Shown piece after piece: positions 11,987 through 23,135 of a stretch of 64,000 nt of DNA (within the stretch, counting starts at the first letter, position 1; every line of letters begins with the position of its first letter). The stretch is from contig CM060196.1 in NCBI GenBank assembly GCA_030549335.1, positions 72,376,139-72,440,138 on the forward strand. Direction: 5' to 3'. The notes beneath the pieces were generated by a model that saw only the letters and a list, made by a program, of their open reading frames with translations, made no database searches and had not been told where the DNA came from. The DNA comes from Pontederia crassipes. Taxonomy: Eukaryota > Streptophyta > Magnoliopsida > Commelinales > Pontederiaceae. Made by a program: the position numbers and the translations under genes.

Positions 11987-12001
11987 AAGCTTGGGAGAAT
12001 T
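11987..12001 (+). promoter_or_regulatory. Second polypurine tract (PPT2) adjoining the 3' LTR
   Basis: TTGAGGACAAG at about 11968 is followed by AAGCTTGGGAGAATT and then TGATCATCCC. The same context (GAGGACAAG...AAGCTTGGGG-AATT then TGATG) precedes the LTRs on the minus strand at 20039 and 60887. The last purine run just before a TG is the expected primer site for plus-strand DNA synthesis. Confidence 0.8.
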
Positions 12002-12784
12002 TGATCATCCCTTATTTTGATTATAATTGTTATTGTTAAACTTGTTAGATTGGTATAAAATTTTATTATATTTGAAACATTTTTTACCTATTATTGGTAG
12101 TGGAGCTAAACTGGTAAAAAGAAGACTAACTACTTTTCGAATTTTAAATTCTCAACAGGAGAAGAAGAAAAAGGGGGTGAAACCAGGCAAGAGAAAAGGG
12201 GGGGGGGGGGGGGGGGGAGAGGAGGCGGAAGAAAGAAGAAGAAAGTGAAGAAGAAGAGGGAGGAGAAAAGAAGAGAAGAATTATTGATTTTGTTAGAATC
12301 TATGGCTAGCTAAAGGAACCTTGATTTCCTTGTGATGATATTTTGTTTAATGCTACGATTCTAGTTCTCTGATGCCGTGTTTCTAACCTCTGGTTTTTAT
12401 TTGCTTGATTGATTTTTTGTCATTTCTATAGCACTTGTGTTATCGTACTTCATGAGTACACTTGAACAATTTACATCATAATCAAGTAATTATTATTTTA
12501 CCCATAATATTTGTGCACAACAACTACTAGCTAAAAGATATTCGACCTTAAACGGTAGAGAGTGCGATGGATTTTTACTTTTTGCTAGCCCATGAGAAAA
12601 GAGAGCTACCAAGAAAGCAATACATCACACTAGTGCATTTCCTATCAATTTTACATCCGACGAAATCCACATGGGTGTAGGCATGTAAGTTAAAAGATGA
12701 GTTTCTATCATACCATATGCCTAAATCACAAATATTCTTTAAATAATGCAATATTCTTTTAGCGGCAATTAATTAAGTACCCTA
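12002..12784 (+). mobile_element. 3' LTR of the Athila-type element (right end not resolved)
   Basis: The LTR starts at TGATCATCCC just after PPT2. It contains a purine-rich stretch with an uninterrupted G run of about 20 at 12199-12218, then GAA-rich repeats to about 12280. No matching 5' LTR lies in the window, so the right boundary cannot be set by comparison. It must end before the L1-like sequence recognisable from about 12790. Confidence 0.6.
12199..12290. repeat. G homopolymer and GAA-rich purine tract
   Basis: A run of about 20 G followed by (GAA/GGA)-rich sequence, almost all purine on the plus strand for about 130 bases from 12160. Such tracts can form triplex or quadruplex DNA and are prone to length error in sequencing, so the exact length is uncertain. 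Confidence 0.8.
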
Positions 12785-12789
12785 GATCC

Positions 12790-14010
12790 TATCCGTTCAT
12801 GGGGCCGGTCGACTCTGACACCACCACTTTGCTAGCATGCAAATTTCCTTCCGCATGACTCCTCTCCTCCCACGTGGCTAGGCCGGGTGAGTCCCCCCCC
12901 CATGGGCAGATGCACCTTCGGGAGATGTCTTCACCACGCGTCCCCTTTCCCCTTCCTCACAATTTTGGCAACACATTGTCCATTCCTCTTTCTTTAGGTA
13001 GTGGAAACCCTAACAGAGTGTCGTTCGGCGAATCTACGCATATAGCCATGATGGAGCAGGTGTCTGGGCGGATCCTGGTCGGAAAACCTCGTCGAGACCT
13101 CGCCGGAGGCTTCTGAAGAGGAATGTAGTGACCCAAACCTAGCACCCGACACTATGGTGGAGAGCAAAAAGAACAAAAAAAAAAAACGGAAGGCTAAGTA
13201 GTGTTTCTCCCCTCCTCCTCTGTCCCTAAAACAAAAGAAGAATCCCAAGGGCCACACTCCGATAAGACATCTTAAACAAACCTCATAAACTAATGATGGT
13301 GACTCTTTTGTGCAGGACTTGGATGTACACGAGCCAAAGCTCTCGACCCTAGTTCAACCACCCACATGAAGATATTACAATGGAATTGTCGGGGAACCGC
13401 TAGAGGGAAAGTCGACGATCGCCTCAGAGACTTTATTAAGAATACACAACCAGATATTTTGGTGCTCCTTGAAACTCATACAATTTTGGATAAATCTAAG
13501 TCTGTTATAAGAAGGTTAGGAAAAGATTGGCAAAGCACCTACTGCGCTGGTACCAGCGGGTGGTATTATTGTAGCATGGTTGGGTAGCGACATCCAGGTA
13601 ACATCACTCCAAACTTCTTTTCAGGCTCTGCATGTCGTAGTTACTCTTGGTGATTTCTCATTTTTCCTATCTTGTATTTACGTAAGCACATCTCCTATAA
13701 CACGTAACTTACTCTGGCATGATCTAATGAGATTTAGTATGGATGACCTGCCTTGGGCCATTGTTGATGACATGAATAATATTCTCAACCCCAAAGATAA
13801 AAGGGGGGGGGGGGGGGGGGGTGGGGTTGGGGGGTTCTTGCGTTTAACAAATCTGTTAGGACCTTTAGAAAACTAATATATAAACATGGGTTACCACTTG
13901 TAGGAACGCAATTCACTTGGTGTAATAATAGGATAATAGGGCACGCATTTTATGTAGGATTGTTCGGTTCCTAGTAAATCAAACATGGCTAATCCATTAT
14001 CCAAACTTGA
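12790..14010 (+). pseudogene. L1-type LINE fragment: ORF1 tail and endonuclease part of ORF2
   Basis: ORF2 starts at 13366 with MKILQWNCRGTARGKVDDRL and LLETHT, the usual start of plant L1 apurinic-type endonuclease. After a frameshift near 13560 it goes on with GGIIVAWLGSDIQ and PWAIVDDMNNIL, where active L1s have GDFN. After a G run it reads FTWCNNR near 13915 and CRIVRFLVNQTWLIHYPNL up to about 14010. The region upstream (12870-13200), ending in a lysine-rich stretch, is probably the ORF1 C-terminus. Downstream domains are absent because the minus-strand LTR begins at about 14011. Confidence 0.82.
13800..13823. repeat. G homopolymer in the L1 fragment
   Basis: A run of about 20 G interrupts the endonuclease coding sequence between NPKDK and the continuation. 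Its length is likely uncertain. Confidence 0.8.
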
Positions 14011-15374
14011 TAGAAAGTATACTAAATCATATCAAGTAATAAAGAGTGAATAAGAGTGTCGAACCCACGAAGACTAATCTAGATTCTTATCTTTCTAACT
14101 TAAGTTTATTAATTGAGAAAGTAACAAGAATTGATTTGATATAAAAGTAATCTGAATTGATGACAATATAATGATGCCCTTAATAATGTGAGAGAAAGTA
14201 TTCCCTAGACTTCATATCCCCATCGTATCCTCTTAATTAAAAAATATTCAAATATAGACTTCTTGTAGAAAATAAATGGATAAAAGGTATATGACTAAAA
14301 AACTTGAGAACCTAACTACCCTAGTAAATAATATAATCAAAGCATGTTGAAAACTTAATCCACTTTAATATACTATGAACTAAGATGCATTAATATGAAA
14401 AGTTGCTTAAAATAAAGGACTAAAAAACTTGAGAACCTAACTATATTAAATTGAAGTAAAGTTAAAGATGCTGAAAACTCGATCAACTCTAATCTACTTT
14501 ATCTAAGATACTTTAAGTTGCAAACTTCCGTTTAATGATACAATCATTAGCAATTAAAACTAATTTATTAACAAAAAATATAAAAAATAACATAACTCAG
14601 CCCGGGTCTATGGGAACTCGGCCCGGGTCAAGATCGACTCAAATATGGAAAAATTAAAGAAGGAACCCGACCTGGGTTGATATCGACTCGGCCCGAGTTT
14701 TACATGCAAGTGGTTTTGATCGATTTTCTCTTGCAAAAATTATGTGAAATTATATGAAAGTAATGCAAGAAACAAATCAACTCAGATAAAGCATGAAATG
14801 CACATCATAACGATGTTCTCAGAAGTCTAAATAATAAAATATATTAAGAGAAAATTGAGGTTCAATGTAATCTTCCTCTAAAAATTAAACAAATCCATAA
14901 TAAAAAGAATTAACAACAAATTCGAGGGAAAAGATATAAAATAAAGATTATAAATTATAAGTCAAACTCCTAAGAAGTGGTGGACATCTCTGGATTAAGA
15001 TTTGGCCGAAACTATGCTCCAAACGAACACCCGAAATCACAAAATCTTCTCTTCTTCGAATGATTTATAATGACACACAGTAAAACTTCGTTTTCCATTT
15101 CTAGTGCGGCTAGGGCTTCAAACTCCGAGATTGCATGCAACTTAGGTTCATGTACATACATATTTGTAGGGGTGTCAGCCTTTTAGGGTTCCAAATTAAG
15201 TTTGCAATTTAAATCCGAGTAAAAGTCGATAAAAAAACCACACGATCTGTCAGTTTGGCTGATTGTACTAACTCGGGTTGGATTTGATCCAACTCGGACC
15301 AGGTTTTGTTCAAATTTTATTTTTGGTTGGAAATCGATTCAGAATCGAGTTTTAATGCCAATTCAGTCTGGGTA
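14011..15374 (-). mobile_element. Athila-like LTR, part 1 (family A, minus orientation, split)
   Basis: The segment aligns by eye with the solo LTR at 26318-28055: CAAGTAATAAAGAGT and AGTCTAGATTCTTAT near the start, and AACTCGG-type motifs, TTTGGCTGAT and TTTTAATGCCAA near the end. Its outer ~25 bp (the LTR 3' end) are lost against the L1 fragment. At 15374 it is interrupted by an opposite-facing LTR of the same family and continues at 19814. It carries paired motifs ACTCAGCCCGGGTC / AACTCGGCCCGGGTC at 14596-14629 and a second pair at 14664-14700. Confidence 0.75.
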
Positions 15375-15629
15375 TGATGCATGCATATTTATACATGTTT
15401 TCCATGCATCATTTAGATCCTTTTCCATAGTTTTTTTATCATGGCAATCATCTATTTTCTTATTTTCTTATCTAAATCTTTTTAGAGTCAAAAGCTACCC
15501 ATACTCGTTCTATTTCTTATGCAGGATCTTATTTCGAAGGTACGAGAATTTTGGAGCACGAGAACACGGAGAACGAGGTCAAATAGGGCTGACAACCTAG
15601 AATTACGAAGAATTCGAACCGAGTTTACC

Positions 15630-18546
15630 TGTCACGACCCCAATTTAACCCGCGAGTTAAACTAGAGTTCGTGACTCATTACAGACGATCAAATAAAAGT
15701 ATGAAGAAATGCGGAAACGTGATGTAATTTACTCTTCCTTTTACAATATAAGAGTAAAAGTATATATCATTAAATAAATTACACAATATGTGATCATTTC
15801 AGAGCAAACTGATACTCCTTAAGTTGTACATTTTATAAAATGAATTTATTTTCGTTACAACTTATTTTGACAAAAATAATAAACTCGACCAACTCTCTTG
15901 ACATCCTAACAAAAGGACACGAGAATAACAACTCCCCTCAATACCTTTACATCGAAAGAGTTATCCCTGCTAAGATTATGAGCTCGCTCAATCCAAGAAG
16001 CTATACTGATCTAAAAAAATATTAGAAACAACATTATGAGCAAAAATAGCTCAGTAAGTTGATAACTCATAGCCTATGTGTTACCAACTCATCAATTTGG
16101 AGGGACATAGAAAAACATGCAATAATCATAATAGCAAAATAGGCATTTTTATATATTTGATAATTACATATAAACATACTAATAAAAAACATCGCACTCA
16201 ACTTGCAATCAATATCATATAAATCACATCAAACATATGTATGCAAATGCAACACTCTCATATGAATGCACGGATCACCAACTGGGCAGTGGTCGGTAGG
16301 TGGATTCTAGAGGTGGCTCCCATCGTGATCGGCGATGTAGCACTTAGCTTCATTCTACCTCCTCCCTTTCGGGGAATAATCATATAGCGATAGGTGAATT
16401 ATGGAGGTGGCCCCTACAGATTTTAGAGGTGGCTCCCATCGCGACTACTCACGATGTGGCACTTAGCTCCGCATGGCACTTAGCTCCGCATGGGGAACAG
16501 AAATAATGTATTGGATTCTAGATGTGGCTCCCATCGTGATCAGCGATGTAGCACTTAGCTCCAACCATCATACATGCAATGCAGGCATATGCAGATGCAT
16601 GATTCATCATATAACAAACATCTCGAATATCGAAAGATGAATCAAACTCATTCAAATGGAATAGGATTACATCCCATAAGATGGCTCCATAACATTTCAC
16701 ATATGCTTTACCAATGAACCATCAATTAATCAATCATTCAAACCATAATTTCCATATAAACTTGACGATATATGAATTTAATACATATAACAATTGTATC
16801 TCAAATATCAAAAGATGAATCATATCAAATACCATTTCAAACGAAATAAGATTGCACTAATCCATTCATGTCATATCACATATGCTTTTCAAATGTGCAA
16901 TCATACAATCATTTAGATATACTTTTCATCATTGCATTTTTCGAAACCAATTCATAGTATATCCAAAGCATATTCAATACATATAATAATCGATGTCACC
17001 CCGAATTCAAAGAGGTGAAAACATAGAGTAGGAGAAACCAACTTTCTTATAAGAGCTACCAAAATGTTTTTCCTTTCCTTTTTCACTACTTTACTCTTCT
17101 ACTCCTATACAATAATAATAAGAAACACATCACTTCTATGCTCTGAACAGAAGCCTATCACACATGAAACACGACTAATTGAAATGATATATGAACCTTA
17201 AACATTTACTCTTTTAACTATTAAACTTAAGGATTGACCTAATATTGTGACATATTGTACACATAGTAAAGAAAAATACATATCTTCTGGTATACATAAT
17301 CAAATGACATCATTCCAATTTTATTTACTTTTTATTACATAGGAAATAATCTGTAAAAGTTTCATATCCTATTTCATTATGGTTTGCTCTCATGAAAATC
17401 AATATTCAGCCTAACTTTTATGTTGTTTCTATGTTCTGACAGGCTGAGTAACCTTACTTTTTTTATTTATATAAAATAATAAACATTCACTATTCTGGTA
17501 CTTTTAATTTTCTCAAATAGTAGACATCCTAGGGTACAACTCTTAAAATTACTTGAATTTATATTTATTTGTACTGAGCACAATAAATTTAACCAATACT
17601 AGCATAATCTGCCCTAAGCTCCATCCTGACAGACTGAGTAAGTCTCAGTAAAATATTTATAACTTTCTCTACACATATCATTTTCTAGTGATTCCAATTG
17701 TACATGATACCTTACATCAATATATATAACACCCTAAATTATCAAATAATTCCACGACATATTGGATATAATACATAATTTACAAATTTGGGTAGAAATT
17801 TCGGCGGACAGAGTGATAGTACCTTAATCCTGATAGCATAACTTTCGTTTCATAACTCCTATTAATATGATTCCAAATCTCATGTAAACTAGACTCAGAG
17901 ATTATTCTACATGTTAAATTTCATAATTATTAAGGACGAATTGATACGAAAGAAAATCTTAGGAAGGACACCATCAGTCTAGGGTTAGAATCTTCACCTT
18001 TAATGTCTTCATTCTCGAATTTCCTTCAACGTCCATGAAAGGAGTCATCGTCTGAAATTTTTTGTGTGTTGTCTAGAGAAAAGTATAAGATCATACGAAT
18101 TTTTTCAGATTTTTATCACTTTAATAGGTCGGTTGGAAAAATAGTCCAAACATGAGGTGACAAGCTGCTAGCTTGCTGGCAGCTTGCATGTCAAGAGTTG
18201 AAATTCTTATCCAATTAAAATTATACATTTAAAAATCATTAATTCCATCCCTAATTGATATTAATTAATATAATATAATTCATGTAATTTATTCACAACC
18301 ACTTGGCGACATTTGATTGGTCTACTAGACTTAAATCCAATCTTAAAAATCACATGCATAGTTAACCATAAGAGAATATGATTTATCATAATACGATTAT
18401 TAATCATACTTTAGTACTTTAGTTAAATTTTATGAATTCTTATTATATCACTACGTGACATGACAACATATACTACACCACATATATTCAATTGATTATA
18501 GCCATATAATATAGAATCCAATATGGATTAGATCATGGATATTACA
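15630..18546 (+). mobile_element. 2.9-kb solo LTR of TGTCACGACCCC type
   Basis: It begins TGTCACGACCCCAATTTAAC and ends CATGGATATTACA. A perfect 5-bp duplication TTACC lies at 15625-15629 and 18547-18551. No coding domain is present over 2,917 bp. The TGTCACGACCCC start and GGATATTACA end resemble large LTRs of plant gypsy elements (Tekay/Del-like, inferred). An 18.5-kb-side region (18000-18100) is the likely R/U5 area, but no TATA box could be fixed. Confidence 0.85.
16300..16562. repeat. Imperfect tandem repeat within the 2.9-kb LTR
   Basis: GATTCTAGAGGTGGCTCCCA followed by TCGTGATC and GATGTAGCACTTAGCT occurs near 16304, 16420 and 16513, with a short nested duplication of GGCACTTAGCTCCGCAT near 16462-16492. 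Confidence 0.8.
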
Positions 18547-19813
18547 TTACCACACACTCGGGCCGAGCTATCCCATCAGACCGAGTCCAACTCATTTTTT
18601 TTGTGTTGTGCTCGAAGCCTGATATCAGGCCGGGTATCCACTAAATTCGGGCCGGGTTGTATTATGAGAAATGTTAGTATGAGTCGGCGGATGTTTTTGA
18701 CATGTTGGACACAAAATTAATCTCGTAAAACAATGTGCAACCCTAGTGGGACGTCCTCCTCTTAAATACTGATGATTGGAGACCTTTGCCGCATCCCATG
18801 CTCATGAAATTTTGTGCCCTAGCCGCTGAGAAGAGGATTGTTCCTGCTACTACTGTGCATTCCAGAGGTTTTCCCATTCTTTTCCGATGATCTTTTGCGA
18901 CGTTCACTCAACCGAGGAGTGGAGAAGAAGCATCAATCAACTCTAGGAGTTTCATGTAACTTATAGTACAACTTTCATGATTATCTTTTTCGTATTAATG
19001 TCATAACGATTGTCTATGGAGTAGTTTTATCGTTAGGGAAAGACTGAAGTTGAATCTTGGTTTTGCTATTGAATTATTCTAGATTTTAAACTTCTATGAA
19101 CCAATGTTTAGCCTTTGCTTAATGCTTTTATCGTGGCTGAATAGATTTACATGTTTATTATTCGCCATTTTGCAATGATTGCGTGTGAATTTTGTGTATG
19201 ATAATCAATTTGAATACAGCCAAATTCTATCTTATAATGAACCCGGGCCGGGCACCTACGCAACTTGGGCCGCTCCTACAATTCGAGCCGAGTGTTCCGA
19301 GGTCAATTTTTCAGTGACCTATTTGAGGCCGTGAATTGTGGATTATTATCTGACTGATTTCAGTATTTAATAACATACATATGCATCTAAAAGCGTAACT
19401 ATTTTCATAGATTAAAAATTTATTTGTTTAACGTCTTTTATCTGTTGATAATCATGATAGTTAGGTTTATCTTAACCGAAACTTATATTATTAGCGATCT
19501 TCCATCACATAAATCTAATTATGTTTTAATTGTTAACTAAGAGCAAACTAAGGGGATACAAGGTCTGAATCCTAACTTCATCATATATTGACTTTTCTTT
19601 GAATTAAGGCACTTCTTTCCTTCTCCATTTTTGGTTAATTTCTATCTTTTACTTTCTCCTTGCAACACAAGGTGAATTTAAACTTCCTCCCTATAACTTG
19701 TTAGATTAGAAGATTTTAAGTTATTAGTCATCGAGGGATCGACATCTTACTTAAAATTACTTGATTCGGCCAGTAGACTTGCTAATATTTTTGCGTATAT
19801 AAATTTCGCATCA

Positions 19814-20039
19814 GGCTCGAGTTATATGCTCTTCGTGCTCCGTTTTGCGAACTATTTCGATCCGATCGCTTTGCACCATCAAAATGATGATCCTGAGAAT
19901 AAAAGAAACCACAAATGGGTAGCTTCTGACTTGAAAGAATTTAAGAAAATAAATAAGAAAATAGATGCATGCAATGATAAAAACTACGAAAAAAAACCTA
20001 AATGACACATGTAAAACATGTATAAAAATGCATGCATCA
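19814..20039 (-). mobile_element. Athila-like LTR, part 2 (family A, minus orientation)
   Basis: Continuation of the LTR at 14011-15374. On the minus strand the LTR begins TGATGCATGCATTTTTATAC at 20039, as in the copies at 15375 (plus) and 28055 (minus). An 88-codon open frame on the minus strand over 19811-20077 is conserved in the other copies only because the LTRs are related; no protein family is recognised. Confidence 0.8.
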
Positions 20040-22289
20040 AATTCCCCATGCTTGAACTCTTGGTTGTCCTCGAACAAGCTTCAAGGCAAGACTCAAGAAT
20101 CATAAATGAACCATCGAAGTCTCCACCCCATGTCTAATACTTTTCTACTATCATCATTTTATAAATCCATCGCCAAAGTATCTATCCACAATCCAATTTC
20201 CCAGTCTCATAAAATTTCTAGATCTTAAAAAATTTAAACTTATTCAAGTTCATCTCTGTGCAAGAAAACATATAGCATATCAAATAAATATAGACTGAGC
20301 TTATATAATTAATTAATTGTTCATTTTACATTCTTTTTTTCATATTTGACTACTCATGTGCTTCTACATATTGCTCAAGATGGTCCATGTAATAGGCTTT
20401 CGATTGACGAATCCCAGACCAGTTGGCCTTAGGTTATCAGGCAAGAATCCCCTGTGGGTCTAATTGTCCGAACACACCAAGGTGTCGGATAACATGCTTA
20501 TAATCATCTCAATTTTTTTTGCACTTTTATTTATTTTCTTTCACAACTTTTTTTTTGTGGGGTTCAACTAATCCTCTTTCAATTTATTTGTTTTTTTAAG
20601 CTCACAAAATACTTTATGCATTCAATAAAAAGGTTATTACTATCAAGACGAAAATAAAAATAAGAAATGAAATGTAAGCATGAACAAGAATCAGTGGTCT
20701 AAGTATCCATAGTTATACTTGACAACAACCAATTTCCAATTTACCCACTACTAAGACGATGGAACAGGTAAAATTATGACAATAAAATTTCATAAGTATA
20801 TATGGTGTCCTTGAATTTTAATTAAGTTTAATTAAGAAGAACAAAGAAAGAAAGAAAGAAAATGATGGTGAATGGCATTTTTTATAATTTTTAAAATTTT
20901 GCAATTTTTTTTCATAAAAGATGCAGATGTAAAGCAAACATGCAACACTGAAATGAACTAAGAAAGAAAACATGCTAATGTAGTGCAACAGGCAAATATG
21001 ATGTATGAAATACAATCTCCCACAAGCTTGAACTAAACACTATCATCAGTGTTAGCCAGACAAGGTAAGGAGTGTAGGATGCAAGACACAATAAATGGTA
21101 AAAAGAAGAAAGGAAAAAGGCACAACCAACATCATTTTGAGAGGTGATGGAGGTGGCGGATACTGCCCAAAGTACTCTTAGTTGTAGAGGCGGAAGCAAA
21201 CTTGGGGTGGTCCACCGTCACCCTCAAAATGAGAGGCTTCAAAAGAACTGAAGAACTTGTGACAGATATTCTCATAAGTGGGCCAACACTGCTGTAGGAA
21301 AGGTCTTGTACCCAACCTCAAATAATGAAATAATATCAACTGATTATGAAGAGAAAAAAATAGAACAAAGCTAATAATGGACTAAAAACAAGTAAACTAA
21401 GCTATGACTAGGATTCGAGTTAAAGTAAACATATAGAAATTACCTAAGTAATAATAAGACTCAATAATAATAAAACTATCTAAATATTTTTTATTAAAAT
21501 AAATATGTGCAATAGATAACAATCTCACCGTGATATTTGATGTGCTGGTGAACACCCAATATGATGAGCTCACTAAATGCGAGTGAAAATGCACCCAATT
21601 GACTCCAACTTTCAGTAACCTTCATCGGAGATTTTGGCTTTACTTCTTATCTCAGAATTGTGATTTCTCCCCATTTTGATTTGCTTTTGAGCTTTTTGGT
21701 TGTCATTGTTGGGATATGATTGTGTTTTTGATGTTGATGGTGTTAATAATGAGGCTCCCTCCTTTTGTTGCAGTGAATTTTGAGGCAAGTTTGTAGTTGT
21801 GGTAAGAACTTCCGAAGGCCAGCTCCTCTTTCGGACTATTCCATCTTCAATTATATACTCACTTGTTTCCTTTACCCTCCACTCTATAGTCCATGTTCTT
21901 CTTTGATAATCTTTGATAAGAATTTTAGTGGTGGAATGGACATACAATAATTGGAGGATAATTTTCTAAACAAGTATTTTGGGATGAGTAAAATTGAAAA
22001 AGAAAAATATGCAACCTACCTCTCTAATGCTTGGATCTTTGCCTCCATCTCCTCAAATTTACTATGAATCTCGAATGATTGTAGAGGAGGAGGAATATCA
22101 TTATTGACTTTGATTTGAGCCTTTAACTGAATCGTGTGCTTTTAAGGATTGAATGAGTTGGTCTTGATGGTTAAGCTTATTCTCAATGGTTGAAATAAAT
22201 TGGCAAAGTATTCCTTCCAGATTAATTTTTTTAGAAGAAAAGGGATGAGCACTAGAGTTGTGATTGCCATCCAACAATATATATAGAAC
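20040..22289 (-). mobile_element. Athila-like element 3' internal region (minus strand)
   Basis: Reading leftward on the minus strand, a decayed coding part at 22250-21610 is followed by PPT1 at 21030-21017 (AAGCTTGTGGGAG), about 1 kb of noncoding DNA, and PPT2 GAGGACAACC...AAGCATGGGGAATT at about 20065-20040 abutting the LTR. The noncoding part shares a phrase (TTGGCCTTAGGTTATC, ACACCAAGGTGTCGGATAAC near 20420-20490) with 61320-61400 in the other Athila-like 3' end. The upstream part of the element is absent; at about 22290 the sequence changes to L1. Confidence 0.7.
21612..21947 (-). pseudogene. C-terminal fragment of an Athila-like ORF
   Basis: An open stretch of 111 codons, including VKETSEYIIEDGIVRKRSWP. 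A partly similar stretch (VKETSKYIMKNEKVQRRGSP, reading upstream of its own start codon) occurs on the minus strand near 63740 in the 3' end at 61-64 kb. Upstream (22250-22090) the translation is polar and coiled-coil-like. Function is unknown; it probably corresponds to the third-ORF tail of the element. No intact start or full domain is present. Confidence 0.5.
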
Positions 22290-23135
22290 TGTGAAAAATG
22301 TACAAATCTAAAGGAGAGCGAAAAAAGGTGACCAAGGTCACAAAAAGAAACAGCTAGCCAAAACCCACTCCCTAATAAGAAAGGAAATGTGATGTACAAC
22401 ACACTCAGACCGACATCGCTCCCCACAAAAAATGATCTGATTGCACTGTAACCAAATGCACAAGCACTGGCCAAAAAGGTCGTCAGTGGCACTTGCCAAC
22501 TCCGTCTCTAACGCAACATGTCTCTGAAGGTCTGCCACATGGACTCTAGGTCTGACGACAAAGTGCTCGCAATGGTAGTCTACTGCCATATGCCCCAGGA
22601 TGTGAGGCAGTCGAAAAATAGGTGGGTGATGTCCTCTACTGACTCGCTGCAAAGAACATATGAAGTGTCACTGTGTGGTGCCCATCTAGTTTTGTAAGTC
22701 CTGTTAAGAAGTCATCCGTGGCATAAAAGCCAAGAAAAGGTCTTGACTTTTGGCGGTACCTGGGTACGCCAATAGCTCTATGAAGCGCTAATTTGACAGA
22801 TATGCTCTGAATAGGGGAGACCATGTACTAGAGCCTAGCTCTCCCTCCACGGACAAAGTGTCCGCAATCGTCACCTTAGAAAAGTCCAGAGGGCTCGAAG
22901 GCGAGGAAATGCCTCTTCCTGTGAGCCATTAGTTGACCAGGTGTGCCGCCAGAAGGAGAAATATGCCCCCAGCTAAGGGATGGAATCATAAGGGTACGAA
23001 CTCGCGGCGCCACGACTACTACACCCTGCCAACAAGATGATGCCCCTTAGGGTAAAACGAACCTCGACTCCCATGACAGGTCCTGATCATAGCAGGTATC
23101 AAAATGTGATCGCTAGAGGCTATCCTCCAGCCCCA
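22290..23135 (-). pseudogene. L1-type LINE ORF2, 3' piece (zf-RVT domain)
   Basis: On the minus strand, VPPKVKTFSWLLCHG near 22745 is followed by LLNRTYKTRWAPH, a C-x2-C unit and VEDITHLFFDCLTSWGIW near 22600. This is the zinc-binding region that follows reverse transcriptase in plant L1 ORF2. It ends with an IREWVLAS-like stretch near 22370. Several stops and shifts occur. It is the third piece of the L1 split by two solo LTRs. Confidence 0.82.

Larger units (their letters stand above)
15375..19813 (+). mobile_element. Athila-like LTR (family A, plus orientation) inserted in its own family
   Basis: It begins TGATGCATGCATATTTATACA and ends TTTCGCATCA at 19813, matching both ends of the family-A LTR at 26318-28055 in the other orientation. 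The ~1.5 kb of LTR is split by the 2.9-kb solo LTR at 15630-18546. Only one LTR is seen, so it reads as a solo LTR. The flanking five bases (GGGTA / GGCTC) do not make a clear duplication, so decay or an imprecise boundary is possible. CTCGGGCCGAG-type motif pairs occur at 18557-18660 and 19238-19295. Confidence 0.72.

Noticed and set aside
16300..16562. CRISPR-like repeat array
   Set aside because: The repeats are long, imperfect and without regular unique spacers. They lie inside a plant LTR with clear target duplication.
19811..20077. 88-codon minus-strand frame conserved in three places as a host or element gene
   Set aside because: The frames at 15355-15600 and 27836-28060 are the same part of family-A LTRs. 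The differences include indels that break the frame, so it is LTR sequence.
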